From contig NZ_VZPG01000001.1 in the NCBI RefSeq assembly GCF_008801715.1, positions 1,364,001 through 1,428,000 of the forward strand: a stretch of DNA of 64,000 nt, in the 5' to 3' direction. Below, in pieces: positions 16,613 through 26,135 of the stretch (position 1 is the first letter of the stretch; the number at the start of each line of letters is the position of its first letter). Source of the DNA: Pseudochrobactrum saccharolyticum (GTDB lineage Bacteria; Pseudomonadota; Alphaproteobacteria; Rhizobiales; Rhizobiaceae). The notes beneath the pieces are model-generated. The model worked only from the letters and a program-made list of their open reading frames with translations. It was not told the origin of the DNA and did not search any database. A program made the translations under genes and the position numbers.

Positions 16613-16814
16613 GACGGTTTCCTTCTCTGCACGACAGGTTTGCAGGACTGTCAGTTCTCCTTCAACCAGTTCGTGCTTTATAACACATAGATGTAGATAG
16701 GCTTTAAGCCGGTTTGTCTCAAGCGGAAATGCCGCAGTTTTTACCCGCAATCCCTTGCGCCGCCAGACGACCGGTTGTAGCCATAGTATAGCTATTGCAG
16801 AAAATGAGTTTCCT

Positions 16815-17678
16815 ATGTCTGAAGCAATGAAAGAACTTTTGTCGATCCTTGATCTGGAGCCGCTGGAACATAATCTGTTCCGCGGACGTAGCCCTCAGGT
16901 GGGCTGGCAGCGGGTTTTTGGCGGGCAGGTGATTGGTCAGGCACTGGTTGCGGCACAGCGCACTGTTGAGGAAGGACGCTTTGTCCATTCCCTGCACGGC
17001 TATTTCATGCGCCCCGGCGATCCTTCCATTCCGATTATTTATCGTGTGGAACGGCTTCGTGACGGTTCGAGCTTTTCGACCCGTCAGGTGGTTGCGATCC
17101 AGCATGGCGAGGCTATTTTTACTTTGTCTGCCTCGTTCCAGATTGATGAAGCAGGGCTTGAGCATCAGATTCCGATGCCTCTTCATGTGCCGATGCCGGA
17201 AAAACTGCTCAGCATCAAAGATATGAAAGAGCAATATATCCAGATGGCGCCAAAGGCCGTGCGCAAATATCTGGAGCGCGACCAGCCGATTGATATGAAA
17301 CCGGTATCGCTCAGTCATTATCTCACCAAAGATCCGTTGCCGCCGGAGCAAAATGTCTGGGTGCGCGCCTGCGGTGAGGTGCCGGATGACCGTGCCTTGC
17401 AGGCGGCAATTCTGGCCTATCTCTCAGACATGACTTTGCTGGATACATCGCTGCATGCGCATGGACGCGCGGTGTTTGATCCGGGTATGCAGGTTGCCAG
17501 TCTTGATCATTCGATGTGGTTCCATCATCCGTGCCGGCTGAATGACTGGCTGCTCTATAGTCAGGACAGCCCGATGGCAACCGGTGCACGCGGCTTCAAC
17601 CGCGGTTCAATCTTTACCCGTGACGGTGTGCTGATTGCCTCCACGGCGCAGGAAGGTCTGATCCGCGTCCGCGATTGA
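16815..17678 (+). CDS. tesB: Acyl-CoA thioesterase II
   Basis: TesB hydrolyses medium- and long-chain acyl-CoA. The 287 residues form the double hotdog; landmarks are FRGRSPQVGWQRVFGGQVIG near the start, HSLHGYFMRPGD, YLSDMTLLDTSL (region of the catalytic Asp) and the C-terminal STAQEGLIRVR (catalytic Gln region). The ATG at 16815 gives the family start; a longer frame from 16755 adds unlike residues. A terminator follows 30 bases downstream. Confidence 0.94.
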   Translation: MSEAMKELLSILDLEPLEHNLFRGRSPQVGWQRVFGGQVIGQALVAAQRTVEEGRFVHSLHGYFMRPGDPSIPIIYRVERLRDGSSFSTRQVVAIQHGEAIFTLSASFQIDEAGLEHQIPMPLHVPMPEKLLSIKDMKEQYIQMAPKAVRKYLERDQPIDMKPVSLSHYLTKDPLPPEQNVWVRACGEVPDDRALQAAILAYLSDMTLLDTSLHAHGRAVFDPGMQVASLDHSMWFHHPCRLNDWLLYSQDSPMATGARGFNRGSIFTRDGVLIASTAQEGLIRVRD

Positions 17679-17709
17679 GATATGCACTGCAAAACAGAGT
17701 GAAATTACA

Positions 17710-17740
17710 AAACACGCCCGAAAACGGGCGTGTTTCTGTA
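17710..17740 (+). terminator. Rho-independent terminator of tesB
   Basis: AAACACGCCCG and CGGGCGTGTTT pair perfectly around AAAA. Confidence 0.9.
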
Positions 17741-17893
17741 TTTTAAGCCTGCTGAATATGTCAAGGAATGACGGACTCATGGTTAATGCTGTCTTAACTA
17801 CCATTATTGTATGATCGGACGCGATTCATAAAATTTACCTGTCTTCCGCATTTCTGCGGATTGAAACAGGTGAAAAAAATTGAGGCAGGTTTC

Positions 17894-20452
17894 ATGCGGC
17901 AAGGCTATTCACCGTCCTACGGGCCAGATGAACAGGAAATTCGGGGAGAACGTCTGAGGCTCAGCGCTTTGCTGCGCCGCCAGATTGATATTTTCTCCGG
18001 CCTGTTGCTGCTGGCTTTGGTGGCGGGCGCTGTTGCCGCACTTGCCACATGGAATGTGGCTGATCCGAGTTTCAGCCATGCGACAGCCAATGAAGTGACC
18101 AATGCTACAGGTTATCCGGGGGCGGTTTTTGCCGATCTGGCCATGCAGTTTTATGGTCTTTCCAGTGTTGTTGTGCTGCTGCCGCTGGTTTTCTGGGGCA
18201 TTTTGATGATCGTCAATGGTCGTATTGACCGTTTGGCACGACGTATTTCTGCATGGTTTTTTGCATCATTGTTGTTTGCTGCGATTGCCAGCTGTGTCAC
18301 GCCGCCGGAAAGCTGGCCGATGCAGATCGGCCTTGGCGGTGTGTTCGGCGATATGGTGCTCAAAGTGCCGGGCGTGTTTTTGGGGGAATTCCCTACCGGT
18401 GTGATTGCGCTTGGTATTGCCGTTATTTTGTCCGTTCCGGCTTTGTGGTTATGCGCCTTTGCCAGCGGCCTGATCGGCCGTGAGCGCAGCCTGACAAAAC
18501 CTGTCCGTGCCAAAGCACGTCAGGTGGTAGATGATCATTATGATGAAGACTATGATGAGGAAACCGGCGAAATCCGCGCGGGCTTCTTCTCAACTCTGTC
18601 CGCATCGACCTTGGGTGCTGCATCTCACTGGATGCTGAGCGCCAAGGCATCGGTGCGGCGCATGTTCGGTCTGAAACGCAATCCGTCTTCATCGCGCAAA
18701 CGCAACCGTGATGATGATCCGTTCGGTGATGTGACAGTCGCGCGTCGGGGAGCAGGTCAGCGCTTTGAACCGGGCTTTGAACCTGCCGGTCATGCTGCTG
18801 ATGACATGCATTTTGACGATGATGATTATGATGATGCACCGGCACCGCAGCAACCTGCGGCTGTACAAGCTCCGCGTATGCAGGCGGCACGTAAGGCGCC
18901 GACAGCCCGTGCGCCAATGCATCCGGTGAATAATGGCGGCCGCTTCATGCTGCCGGATCTCAATTATCTGAGCGAACCGAAAGTGGTTGCGCGTGATCCG
19001 TCCTTGTCGAAAGAAGCGCTGGAGCAGAATGCCCGTGTTCTGGAAGGTGTGCTGGAAGATTTCGGTGTGCGCGGTGAGATTATTCAGGTCAAGCCGGGTC
19101 CGGTTGTAACCATGTATGAGCTGGAGCCGGCACCGGGGATTAAATCTTCCCGTGTAATCGGTCTGGCTGATGATATTGCCCGTTCAATGAGTGCGATTTC
19201 TGCCCGTGTGGCGGTGGTGCCGGGGCGCAATGCTATTGGTATTGAACTGCCTAATCCGAAGCGCGAAATGGTATTTCTGCGTGAAATGCTGGCGAGCCGT
19301 GATTTCATGCAGACCAAAACAAAACTGGCACTGGCATTGGGCAAGACCATTAATGGCGAGCCGGTGATTGCCGATCTCGCCAAAATGCCTCACGTGCTGG
19401 TAGCCGGTACCACAGGTTCCGGTAAATCTGTGGCGATTAATACCATGATCCTGTCACTGGTTTATCGCATGACCCCGCAGGAATGCCGCCTGATTATGAT
19501 TGATCCGAAAATGCTGGAACTTTCCGTTTATGACGGTATTCCGCATTTGCTCACCCCTGTGGTGACTGATCCGAAGAAAGCGGTTGTCGCACTGAAATGG
19601 GCAGTGCGCGAGATGGAAGACCGCTATCGCAAAATGTCGAAAGTCGGCGTTCGCAATATTGACGGTTTCAACAGTCGGGTTTCACTGGCCGAGAAAAAAG
19701 GCGAACAGATTTCCCGTACGGTACAGACCGGCTTTGACCGCAATACCGGTGAGGCGGTTTATGAAACCGAAGAACTGGATCTGTCGCCAATGCCATATAT
19801 CGTCGTGATTATCGACGAAATGGCCGATCTGATGATGGTTGCCGGTAAGGATATTGAAGGCGCGGTGCAGCGTCTGGCACAGATGGCTCGTGCTGCCGGT
19901 ATCCATGTGATTATGGCAACGCAGCGCCCGTCGGTGGATGTGATTACCGGTACGATCAAGGCGAATTTCCCGACCCGTATTTCGTTTCAGGTTACCTCCA
20001 AAATTGACAGCCGCACAGTGCTTGGTGAGCAGGGGGCAGAGCAGCTTTTGGGTATGGGTGATATGTTATTTATGGCCGGTGGCGGTCGTATCCAGCGTGT
20101 TCACGGACCTTTTGTCGGTGATGATGAAGTTGAACAGGTGGTTCAGCACCTTAAAGCGCAGGGCGTGCCGGAATATCTGGATGCCGTTATGGAAGATGAT
20201 GAGGACGAGGGCGGTTCCGCACCGTCCGGTACGTCCAATCTGGAAAATTCCGACGATCCTTACGATCAGGCTGTTGCGGTGGTGTTGCGTGATAAGAAGG
20301 CCTCAACCAGCTATATCCAGCGCCGTCTCGGCATTGGTTATAACCGCGCAGCTTCGATCATTGAGCGTATGGAAGAAGAAGGTATTGTGGGGCCAGCCAA
20401 TCATGCGGGCAAACGCGATATTCTTGTTCCGACGCAGGATGATGATTACTGA
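17894..20452 (+). CDS. ftsK: DNA translocase FtsK
   Basis: FtsK sits at the septum and pumps DNA toward dif, where XerCD acts (xerC is also in this window). The 852-residue protein has four membrane helices in the first 200 residues, an acidic/Pro/Ala linker (about 205-340), the RecA-like motor with Walker [13 protein letters not shown] and Walker [16 protein letters not shown], and the C-terminal gamma winged helix ([20 protein letters not shown]) that reads KOPS sites. I chose the ATG at 17894 after GAGGCAGG; the frame opens at 17807. Confidence 0.96.
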   Translation: MRQGYSPSYGPDEQEIRGERLRLSALLRRQIDIFSGLLLLALVAGAVAALATWNVADPSFSHATANEVTNATGYPGAVFADLAMQFYGLSSVVVLLPLVFWGILMIVNGRIDRLARRISAWFFASLLFAAIASCVTPPESWPMQIGLGGVFGDMVLKVPGVFLGEFPTGVIALGIAVILSVPALWLCAFASGLIGRERSLTKPVRAKARQVVDDHYDEDYDEETGEIRAGFFSTLSASTLGAASHWMLSAKASVRRMFGLKRNPSSSRKRNRDDDPFGDVTVARRGAGQRFEPGFEPAGHAADDMHFDDDDYDDAPAPQQPAAVQAPRMQAARKAPTARAPMHPVNNGGRFMLPDLNYLSEPKVVARDPSLSKEALEQNARVLEGVLEDFGVRGEIIQVKPGPVVTMYELEPAPGIKSSRVIGLADDIARSMSAISARVAVVPGRNAIGIELPNPKREMVFLREMLASRDFMQTKTKLALALGKTINGEPVIADLAKMPHVLVAGTTGSGKSVAINTMILSLVYRMTPQECRLIMIDPKMLELSVYDGIPHLLTPVVTDPKKAVVALKWAVREMEDRYRKMSKVGVRNIDGFNSRVSLAEKKGEQISRTVQTGFDRNTGEAVYETEELDLSPMPYIVVIIDEMADLMMVAGKDIEGAVQRLAQMARAAGIHVIMATQRPSVDVITGTIKANFPTRISFQVTSKIDSRTVLGEQGAEQLLGMGDMLFMAGGGRIQRVHGPFVGDDEVEQVVQHLKAQGVPEYLDAVMEDDEDEGGSAPSGTSNLENSDDPYDQAVAVVLRDKKASTSYIQRRLGIGYNRAASIIERMEEEGIVGPANHAGKRDILVPTQDDDY

Positions 20453-20537
20453 TTTTGCTCTGCCATAGTCAGGTCAAACTACCGGTTTAAAAGATAAAAG
20501 AACACGGTGAAAACCGTCATAACGAATACGGGAGCGT

Positions 20538-21188
20538 ATGTTTCTGATGAAACTGAAATTGCCTTTCATGGTCGCAAAATATCTCACTGCTGCATCTATT
20601 GCTCTGGGCGTGCTGCTGCCTACCGGTTTTGCGCAGGCGCAATCAGCAAATAGTGGTGCGCAGGCGCAGGCTATTGCCAATCAGTTTACAGCTGTGAAAA
20701 CCATGACCGGTGAATTTGTGCAGTTTGGTCCGAAAGGCGATCAGACCGGCGGTAAATTCTACATTGAGCGTCCGGGTAAAATTCGTTTCAACTATGATAA
20801 ATCGCCGATCACCGTGATCTCTGATGGTGAATCCGTCGTCGTCAATAATAAGAAGCTGGATACTTGGGATTTGTATCCGCTGTCGAAAACACCACTGAAA
20901 TTGCTGCTCAGCGATCATGTTGATCTGGGCGGCGGCCGTTTGCGCGGTTTGAAAAACGAACCGGATGCGCTGACCATGATTTTGGGCGACAAAGCGGTTT
21001 TTGCCGATGCCACAATTGCGCTGATGTTTGATCCGGCCAATGCGGAATTGAAGCAGTGGACGATTACCGATGCGCAGCGTCAGGATACCACGGTGATGAT
21101 CTTCAACGTGCAGAAAGGTGTGCGTTTTGCGGATAATATGTTCAAGATTGACTATCAGCGTCTGGCTATGAAACGCAAAAATCGCTGA
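20538..21188 (+). CDS. lolA: Outer-membrane lipoprotein carrier protein LolA
   Basis: LolA ferries lipoproteins through the periplasm from LolCDE to the outer membrane. The 216-residue precursor has a signal peptide ending GFAQAQ|S near residue 35, then FTAVKTMTGEFVQFGPKGDQTGG and FYIERPGKIRFNYDKSP, typical of alphaproteobacterial LolA (the half-open barrel). The first ATG (20538) and one three codons later are both possible; GGGAG is nearest the first. It lies 85 bases downstream of ftsK, an arrangement common in this order. Confidence 0.92.
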   Translation: MFLMKLKLPFMVAKYLTAASIALGVLLPTGFAQAQSANSGAQAQAIANQFTAVKTMTGEFVQFGPKGDQTGGKFYIERPGKIRFNYDKSPITVISDGESVVVNNKKLDTWDLYPLSKTPLKLLLSDHVDLGGGRLRGLKNEPDALTMILGDKAVFADATIALMFDPANAELKQWTITDAQRQDTTVMIFNVQKGVRFADNMFKIDYQRLAMKRKNR

Positions 21189-21206
21189 TCCTTGTTCAAA
21201 CTATTG

Positions 21207-21240
21207 AAAATGCCGCGTCTGCTTTAGCGCGGCATTTTTT
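21207..21240 (+). terminator. Rho-independent terminator of lolA
   Basis: AAAATGCCGCG and CGCGGCATTTT pair around TCTGCTTTAG, followed by more T. Confidence 0.92.
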
Positions 21241-21345
21241 ATTTATCCTGCATTTGCACATCCTGCATAAGCGGCTTATGTTACGCAAACTATGGTGAAA
21301 CCTCACCTGTTTTGTCTTTTACCCTTCAGCCCGTTGAGCAGTTTA

Positions 21346-22152
21346 ATGAGTTTTTCCGTCGCCACCTGGAATATCAATTCAGTTCGCCTTCGTTTGCCGC
21401 TGGTTCTGGACTTTCTGGAGAAGCACACACCGGATGTGTTGTGCCTGCAGGAAACCAAATGCCCTGATAACCAGTTTCCGCTCAAAGAGCTGCGCAATGC
21501 CGGTTATGAGCACATCGCGATCAGCGGTCAGAAGGGCTATCACGGTGTAGCTACACTGTCGCGCAGGCCGATGGAAAATACGGAAGTTATTGGCTTCTGT
21601 GATATGGGGGACTGCCGTCACCTCAGCAGTGTTGTGCAGGCAGGCGGTAAATCAATCCGCATCCATAATTTCTATGTGCCTGCCGGCGGGGATGAACCGG
21701 ATGTGACGATCAATCCGAAATTTGCCCATAAGCTGAATTTCCTTGAGGAAATGCGGGCAGTAACGGCAGATCGCGGTGATGGTTTTTCTTCTATTCTGGT
21801 GGGCGATCTGAATATTGCACCGCTGGAAAATGATGTCTGGTCACATAAGCAAATGCTGAAAATTGTCAGCCATACGCCGGTTGAAACCGAGACACTGGAA
21901 GATTTGCGGGTGAAAGGCGGCTGGAGTGATCTGATGCGGCAGGTTATCCCTGCAGATCAGAAAATTTACACTTGGTGGAGCTACCGAGCCAAGGATTGGG
22001 ATGCATCTGATCGCGGCCGTCGTCTCGATCACGTCTGGGGTTCCAAAGATCTTGAACCTCATATGAAAGAATTGCAGGTTCTGCGCCATGCCCGTGGCTG
22101 GGAGCGTCCTTCCGATCACGTGCCGGTTATTGCCCGCTTCGATCTCGACTGA
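21346..22152 (+). CDS. xthA: Exodeoxyribonuclease III (AP endonuclease, XthA family)
   Basis: This Mg-dependent enzyme cuts at abasic sites and removes 3' blocks in base excision repair. The 268-residue protein has the EEP-fold signatures VATWNINSVRLRLP, LCLQETKCPDNQFP, ILVGDLNIAP and the C-terminal RPSDHVPVIARF with the catalytic Asp-His. The ATG at 21346 gives MSFSVATWNINS; the frame open from 21292 adds residues not seen in the family. The ribosome site is weak. Confidence 0.93.
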   Translation: MSFSVATWNINSVRLRLPLVLDFLEKHTPDVLCLQETKCPDNQFPLKELRNAGYEHIAISGQKGYHGVATLSRRPMENTEVIGFCDMGDCRHLSSVVQAGGKSIRIHNFYVPAGGDEPDVTINPKFAHKLNFLEEMRAVTADRGDGFSSILVGDLNIAPLENDVWSHKQMLKIVSHTPVETETLEDLRVKGGWSDLMRQVIPADQKIYTWWSYRAKDWDASDRGRRLDHVWGSKDLEPHMKELQVLRHARGWERPSDHVPVIARFDLD

Positions 22153-22160
22153 AACATTCG

Positions 22161-22192
22161 AGGCATCGTGACTTGAATAAGTCACGATGCCT
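22161..22192 (+). terminator. Hairpin after xthA
   Basis: AGGCATCGTGACTT and AAGTCACGATGCCT pair perfectly around GAAT, 9 bases after the stop. The U-run is missing, so it may act as a 3' stabiliser. Confidence 0.75.
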
Positions 22193-22253
22193 GTCTAAAT
22201 AAATGTCACGGCTACTCATGCCGGTTAAAAGTGTATTTGAGGAGTTCATCACA

Positions 22254-22361
22254 ATGAAGCAGACAGCACAGTTTTTCTTAACTGATGTTTTTGTTGTTTC
22301 ACTGGATGCTGCTCTTGATAACGCTGTACACACTGCAAAATATTTCTGCGCAAACGCCTGA
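22254..22361 (+). CDS. Possible 35-codon leader ORF overlapping the ABC-F start
   Basis: An ATG with a strong GAGGAG site opens a 35-residue frame (MKQTAQFFLTDVFVVS...) that ends inside the first codons of the ABC-F gene in another frame. The ABC-F starts available (22285, 22306) have no ribosome site, so initiation here may control or couple ABC-F translation. I do not recognise the peptide. Confidence 0.35.
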   Translation: MKQTAQFFLTDVFVVSLDAALDNAVHTAKYFCANA

Positions 22362-23898
22362 CGGCCGCAGTCTTTTTCAAAATCTTTCTCTTCATCTGTC
22401 CCGTGAACGTACCGGTCTGATCGGGCGTAACGGCACCGGTAAATCAACTCTATTGCGTATCATAGCGGGCGAAACAGCACCGGCCAGTGGTTCGCTGACC
22501 AGTCATGCCAAACTCGGCTTCCTGCATCAGAATACGAATGAAGCGCATGAAACGATTGCCGACTTGTTTGGTGTGACGGAGCAACTGGCTGCACAGGCGC
22601 GTATTCTGGCAGGTGAAGGCAGCGACGATGATCTGGCTGATGCGGACTGGACATTGGAAAGCAGGATTAAGGATGCGCTCTCCCAAATGGGTCTGCCAGA
22701 ACTCCACCCGCAAACGCAGCTGGGTAGTTTGAGCGGCGGGCAGAAAACCCGTGCCGCTCTGGCTGCCCTGATTTTCCATGAGCCGGATCTGATCCTGCTG
22801 GATGAGCCGACCAATAATCTGGATATGCAGGGGCGTGAGGCTGTACTGCATTTGCTGCGCAACTGGCGTGGCGGGGCGCTGGTGGTCAGCCATGACCGCA
22901 CATTATTGCGCGAGATGGACCGGATTATTGAGCTGACGCCGATTGGTGTGTCGTCTTATAGCGGTAACTGGGATTTTTATGAGATGCGCAAAGCGGAAGA
23001 GATAGCCGCTGCCCGTCATGATCTTGCAGTGGCTGAAACAGCTGTCAAACAGGCGGAGAAACAGGCGCGGCTCATCAGGGAACGGCAGGAAAAGCGGGAT
23101 TCTGCCGGTAAGAAATCCCGTTTCAGTGCAGGGCAAAGCAAATTGCTGCTGGATGCCAGAGAAGATCGCGCACAGGCAACCGGCGGGCGTAATAATCAAC
23201 TGGCGCAAAAGCAGGCAGAAAGCAGCCAGCAGGCACTGAGCGAGGCGCAGAGCAAGTTTGAGCGGCTGATCCCGCAGAATTTTGGCCTCGGCAATCTCAG
23301 TCTTGCCGCAACGAAAACGGTACTCGTTGCGGAACATCTGACAATGGCTTTTAATGATCGTCAGCCGTTATTTCAGGATTTGTCTTTGCAGATTACCGGC
23401 CCGGAACGCATTGCATTATGCGGGCCAAACGGATCAGGAAAAACGACTTTGCTGCATATATTGGCGGGAAAGCTGACACCGCAGCAGGGCAGCGTACAAT
23501 ATTATGTCCGTCATGCCATGCTGGATCAGCATGTGAGCCTGTTGAATGATGATCTGAGTATCAGGGATAATTTCAAACTTCTGCAACCTGAAGCTACGGA
23601 CAATGATTGCCGCGCCGCGCTGGCGCGCTTCATGTTCCGTGCGGATGCGGCTTTGCAAAAGGTTGGAGAACTCAGCGGTGGTGAGAGGCTGCGGGCAGGT
23701 TTGGCTTGTGTTCTGGGTGGTGTTCAGGCACCGGAACTGCTCATCCTTGATGAGCCAACCAATCATCTGGATATTGTCGCACTGCAATCAGTGGAAACGG
23801 CGCTCAATGCCTATGAAGGCGCATTGCTGATTACCAGCCATGATGAGGTGTTTTTGAACGCAATCGCACTTACGCGGCGTATCGAATTGCCGCTTTAA
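22306..23898 (+). CDS. ABC-F family ATPase
   Basis: A soluble protein with two ABC domains in tandem and no membrane part, about 530 residues. Domain 1 has Walker A IGRNGTGKSTLL, signature LSGGQKTR and Walker B LILLDEPTNNLD; domain 2 has CGPNGSGKTTLL, LSGGERLR and LLILDEPTNHLD. Between them lies a charged linker (about 215-300). ABC-F proteins bind the ribosomal E site and relieve stalling; some give antibiotic resistance, but nothing here indicates that. The start is uncertain: MLLLITLYTLQNISAQTPDG at 22306 is most family-like; 22285 is also in frame. Neither has a good ribosome site (see the overlapping leader ORF). Confidence 0.9.
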   Translation: MLLLITLYTLQNISAQTPDGRSLFQNLSLHLSRERTGLIGRNGTGKSTLLRIIAGETAPASGSLTSHAKLGFLHQNTNEAHETIADLFGVTEQLAAQARILAGEGSDDDLADADWTLESRIKDALSQMGLPELHPQTQLGSLSGGQKTRAALAALIFHEPDLILLDEPTNNLDMQGREAVLHLLRNWRGGALVVSHDRTLLREMDRIIELTPIGVSSYSGNWDFYEMRKAEEIAAARHDLAVAETAVKQAEKQARLIRERQEKRDSAGKKSRFSAGQSKLLLDAREDRAQATGGRNNQLAQKQAESSQQALSEAQSKFERLIPQNFGLGNLSLAATKTVLVAEHLTMAFNDRQPLFQDLSLQITGPERIALCGPNGSGKTTLLHILAGKLTPQQGSVQYYVRHAMLDQHVSLLNDDLSIRDNFKLLQPEATDNDCRAALARFMFRADAALQKVGELSGGERLRAGLACVLGGVQAPELLILDEPTNHLDIVALQSVETALNAYEGALLITSHDEVFLNAIALTRRIELPL

Positions 23899-23925
23899 AG
23901 CATGTCAGGCAAAGCCGGAGATGCT

Positions 23926-24381
23926 TTAATCGGAAAAACGAGATGACAGCTTGTCGATCTGCTCGACCATCTCATTCAGATTATTGCTGATATGCAGATA
24001 GAGCGAAGCGGCAAGCTCCGGATATTCTTCCAAAATACGGTGGAAGATGGAGCGGCTGAGACGGATGACTTCGGTTTCTGTATCGGCGACGGCACCGGTC
24101 AGACGGCTGGTCTGTGCAATCAGTGCCATTTCACCCAGCACTGAGCCGGTGCTGATTGAGCGCAGATTGACGCGTCCCTGCTTGCCTTCATGAAAAAGGG
24201 TAATGCTGCCGCTGACAACAATATAGGCGCAGTCAGCACTTTGCCCTTCATGAAACAGTTCCCTGCCGGTACGCAGAACCATGCGTTCTGCGCCAAAGGC
24301 AAGCAGCCGCAGGTGCTGAGCCGAGAAGGCCTCGAAAAGGCCAATCGTACTCAGGAACTGAATGTCATCATCGAGCGCCAT
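23926..24381 (-). CDS. Stand-alone cyclic-nucleotide-binding domain protein
   Basis: A 151-residue protein made of one cNMP-binding (CRP/PKA-R) domain. The phosphate-binding cassette is visible as GSVLGEMALIAQTSRLTGAV, and YIVVSGSITLFHEGKQGRV is the beta-roll. It ends without a helix-turn-helix, so it is not a CRP-type transcription factor. It lies 187 bases downstream of the OtpR-type regulator on the same strand. In Brucella, as I recall, otpR is co-transcribed with a gene annotated as a cAMP-dependent protein kinase regulatory subunit, which is the same arrangement. Its partner is unknown. Confidence 0.88.
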   Translation of the reverse strand: MALDDDIQFLSTIGLFEAFSAQHLRLLAFGAERMVLRTGRELFHEGQSADCAYIVVSGSITLFHEGKQGRVNLRSISTGSVLGEMALIAQTSRLTGAVADTETEVIRLSRSIFHRILEEYPELAASLYLHISNNLNEMVEQIDKLSSRFSD

Positions 24382-24406
24382 ATGTCTCTTTCTTACACAT
24401 AATACT

Positions 24407-24436
24407 TATTCCGGAACCGGTTCCCGCTCGGGAATA
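24407..24436. repeat. Dispersed palindromic intergenic repeat, copy 3 (short)
   Basis: TTATTCCGGAACCGG faces TTCCCGCTCGGGAATAA. A shortened copy of the CCGAAAACCGG-type palindrome, located between the regulator and the cyclic-nucleotide-binding gene. Confidence 0.5.
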
Positions 24437-24530
24437 ATCGTGTCCTGTTCCGGAAGAATTATGCTGTAACCCAAATTACCGAAAAATATCTAAAGTTTTC
24501 GATAAGATCATCTTTTATGCAGAATATTAA

Positions 24531-24565
24531 GCAGCCCGGAAAAAATGAATGCCGGGCTGCCTTCA
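24531..24565 (-). terminator. Hairpin downstream of the OtpR-type gene
   Basis: GCAGCCCGG and CCGGGCTGC pair perfectly around 12 bases right after the stop at 24569. The following U-tract (TTAATATT) is weak, so partial read-through to the cyclic-nucleotide-binding gene is plausible. Confidence 0.65.
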
Positions 24566-24568
24566 TTC

Positions 24569-25249
24569 TTAGGGAACCAGCTTATACCCGCCGCTTTCGG
24601 TAATCAGCAGGCTGGCATTGGACGGATCCAGTTCGATTTTCTGACGCAGGCGATAGACATGGGTTTCCAGCGTGTGCGTGGTAACGCCGGAATTATAGCC
24701 CCAGACTTCTTCCAGCAAGACATCGCGTCCGACCACACCACCGGCGCGGTACAGGAATTTGATGATTGCCGCTTCTTTTTCAGTGAGGCGGATTTTATCG
24801 CCTTTCTGGTCAAGCAGCAGCTTCTGGCTTGGTTTGAATGTATAAGGCCCGACGATAAAGGTCGCGTCTTCGCTCTGTTCATGCTGGCGCAGCTGCGCAC
24901 GGATGCGGGCAAGCAGCACTGCAAAACGGAACGGCTTGGTCACATAGTCATTGGCACCGGACTCAAAGCCCAGAATGGTGTCGCAATCTGTATCGTGACC
25001 GGTCAGCATGATGATCGGTGATGTAAAACCACCGGCACGCAGCTGTTTGACGGCATCACGGCCATCCATATCCGGCAGGCCGACATCCATAATCAGCAGG
25101 CTGATATTATTTGCCCGTGCGGTCTGAATTGCTTTGCCGGCAGTATCTTCCTGCAGGATCTGAAATTCAGGATGAAGTGACAGCTGGTCGATCAGGATGG
25201 AACGAAGATCCTCATCATCATCAACGATCAGAAGTGTATGGGCGATCAT
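24569..25249 (-). CDS. otpR: OmpR-family response regulator (OtpR/CenR type)
   Basis: A 226-residue two-component regulator. The receiver has the acidic pocket at D10-D12, the phosphorylated D55 in LLIMDVGLPDMDG, and the conserved Lys in YVTKPFR. The DNA-binding winged helix follows with KLLLDQKGDKIRLTEKEAAI and THTLETHVYRLRQKIE. Its context (a cyclic-nucleotide-binding gene downstream and a divergent L,D-transpeptidase) fits Brucella OtpR, which I recall being linked to envelope integrity and beta-lactam tolerance and homologous to Caulobacter CenR. No histidine kinase is adjacent. The ATG at 25249 gives MIAHTLLIVDDDED; the frame opens at 25270. Confidence 0.85.
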   Translation of the reverse strand: MIAHTLLIVDDDEDLRSILIDQLSLHPEFQILQEDTAGKAIQTARANNISLLIMDVGLPDMDGRDAVKQLRAGGFTSPIIMLTGHDTDCDTILGFESGANDYVTKPFRFAVLLARIRAQLRQHEQSEDATFIVGPYTFKPSQKLLLDQKGDKIRLTEKEAAIIKFLYRAGGVVGRDVLLEEVWGYNSGVTTHTLETHVYRLRQKIELDPSNASLLITESGGYKLVP

Positions 25250-25523
25250 ATCTGCCTCATTCGGTTTCAAAAACGGGAGCTGAACATCAGCAAGATGGGT
25301 GATTTATGACATTTAACGAAGAAAAACTAAAGAGAGGTCAGATGAAACAAAATTTACCTTATAAAATACGCCTTTAATGCTGCTTTTAAGCGATCTGACA
25401 TCAGTTTATGGATGTGAATAAAATTAGCTGTGTAAATATATGGCAGGAGAAATGATTCTCTGGTGTTTCCAGAGCGTTACCGGAAAATAGCATGCAAAAC
25501 CGGTCCGGAGGGGGCCTATACAT

Positions 25524-26123
25524 ATGATACTGGGCAGAGAAGCAAAGCAAAGCGGCCTTATGCAGGGCGATACAGGCAGAAAGACATCCCGCACGATTAA
25601 AGTTATGGATGTTCATATGCGTCCTGGGCATCGCAGTCAGGGTTATCTGGTTGCCGGACCGCTGGTGCTGCGCTGTGCTTTGGGCAAGGGCGGAGTGTCC
25701 TCCCGCAAGCGCGAAGGGGATGGTGCAACGCCTTTGACGCAGATGCGTCTGCTTTACGGATACCGCCGTCAGACACCGGTGATCGGGGATCAGCCGGCAA
25801 CAGCATTGCGCTTTCGGGCTACGCAGCCGCAGGATGGCTGGTGTGATGCCGCCAATGACCGCAATTATAACCGGCCGGTCGCAGCCACCTATCAGCGCAG
25901 CCATGAGAAGATGTGGCGCAAGGATGAGCTCTACGATATTTGCGTGGTCATGGACTGGAATATTACCGAGCGCAAAAAAGGCTGCGGCAGCGCGATATTT
26001 TTCCATCTTTCACGGGAAACCTATACGCCGACAGAGGGCTGTATTGCTCTGAGCCGTCGCGACATGATGCGTTTATTACCGCATCTTTCGGGAGATACGG
26101 TTATCCGTGTGCGACGCGGCTGA
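25524..26123 (+). CDS. L,D-transpeptidase family (YkuD) protein
   Basis: A 199-residue protein of the COG3786-like YkuD group. The catalytic motif is IFFHLSRETYTPTEGCIALS, in which the usual S/T-HGC is TEGC; the Cys is retained and followed by the conserved ALSR. HMRPGHRSQGYLVAGPLVLRCALGKGG is the first strand pair of the fold. L,D-transpeptidases make 3-3 peptidoglycan cross-links or attach outer-membrane proteins. I see no signal peptide at the start, which is odd for a periplasmic enzyme. A GGAGGG site precedes the ATG. It is divergent from otpR, suggesting regulation by it. Confidence 0.87.
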   Translation: MILGREAKQSGLMQGDTGRKTSRTIKVMDVHMRPGHRSQGYLVAGPLVLRCALGKGGVSSRKREGDGATPLTQMRLLYGYRRQTPVIGDQPATALRFRATQPQDGWCDAANDRNYNRPVAATYQRSHEKMWRKDELYDICVVMDWNITERKKGCGSAIFFHLSRETYTPTEGCIALSRRDMMRLLPHLSGDTVIRVRRG

Positions 26124-26135
26124 TTGATCTCACAT

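Noticed and set aside
25342-25377. 11-codon ORF with an AGAGAGG site upstream of the L,D-transpeptidase gene
   Set aside because: Too short to judge, with no regulatory codon pattern; probably chance, though it could be a leader.
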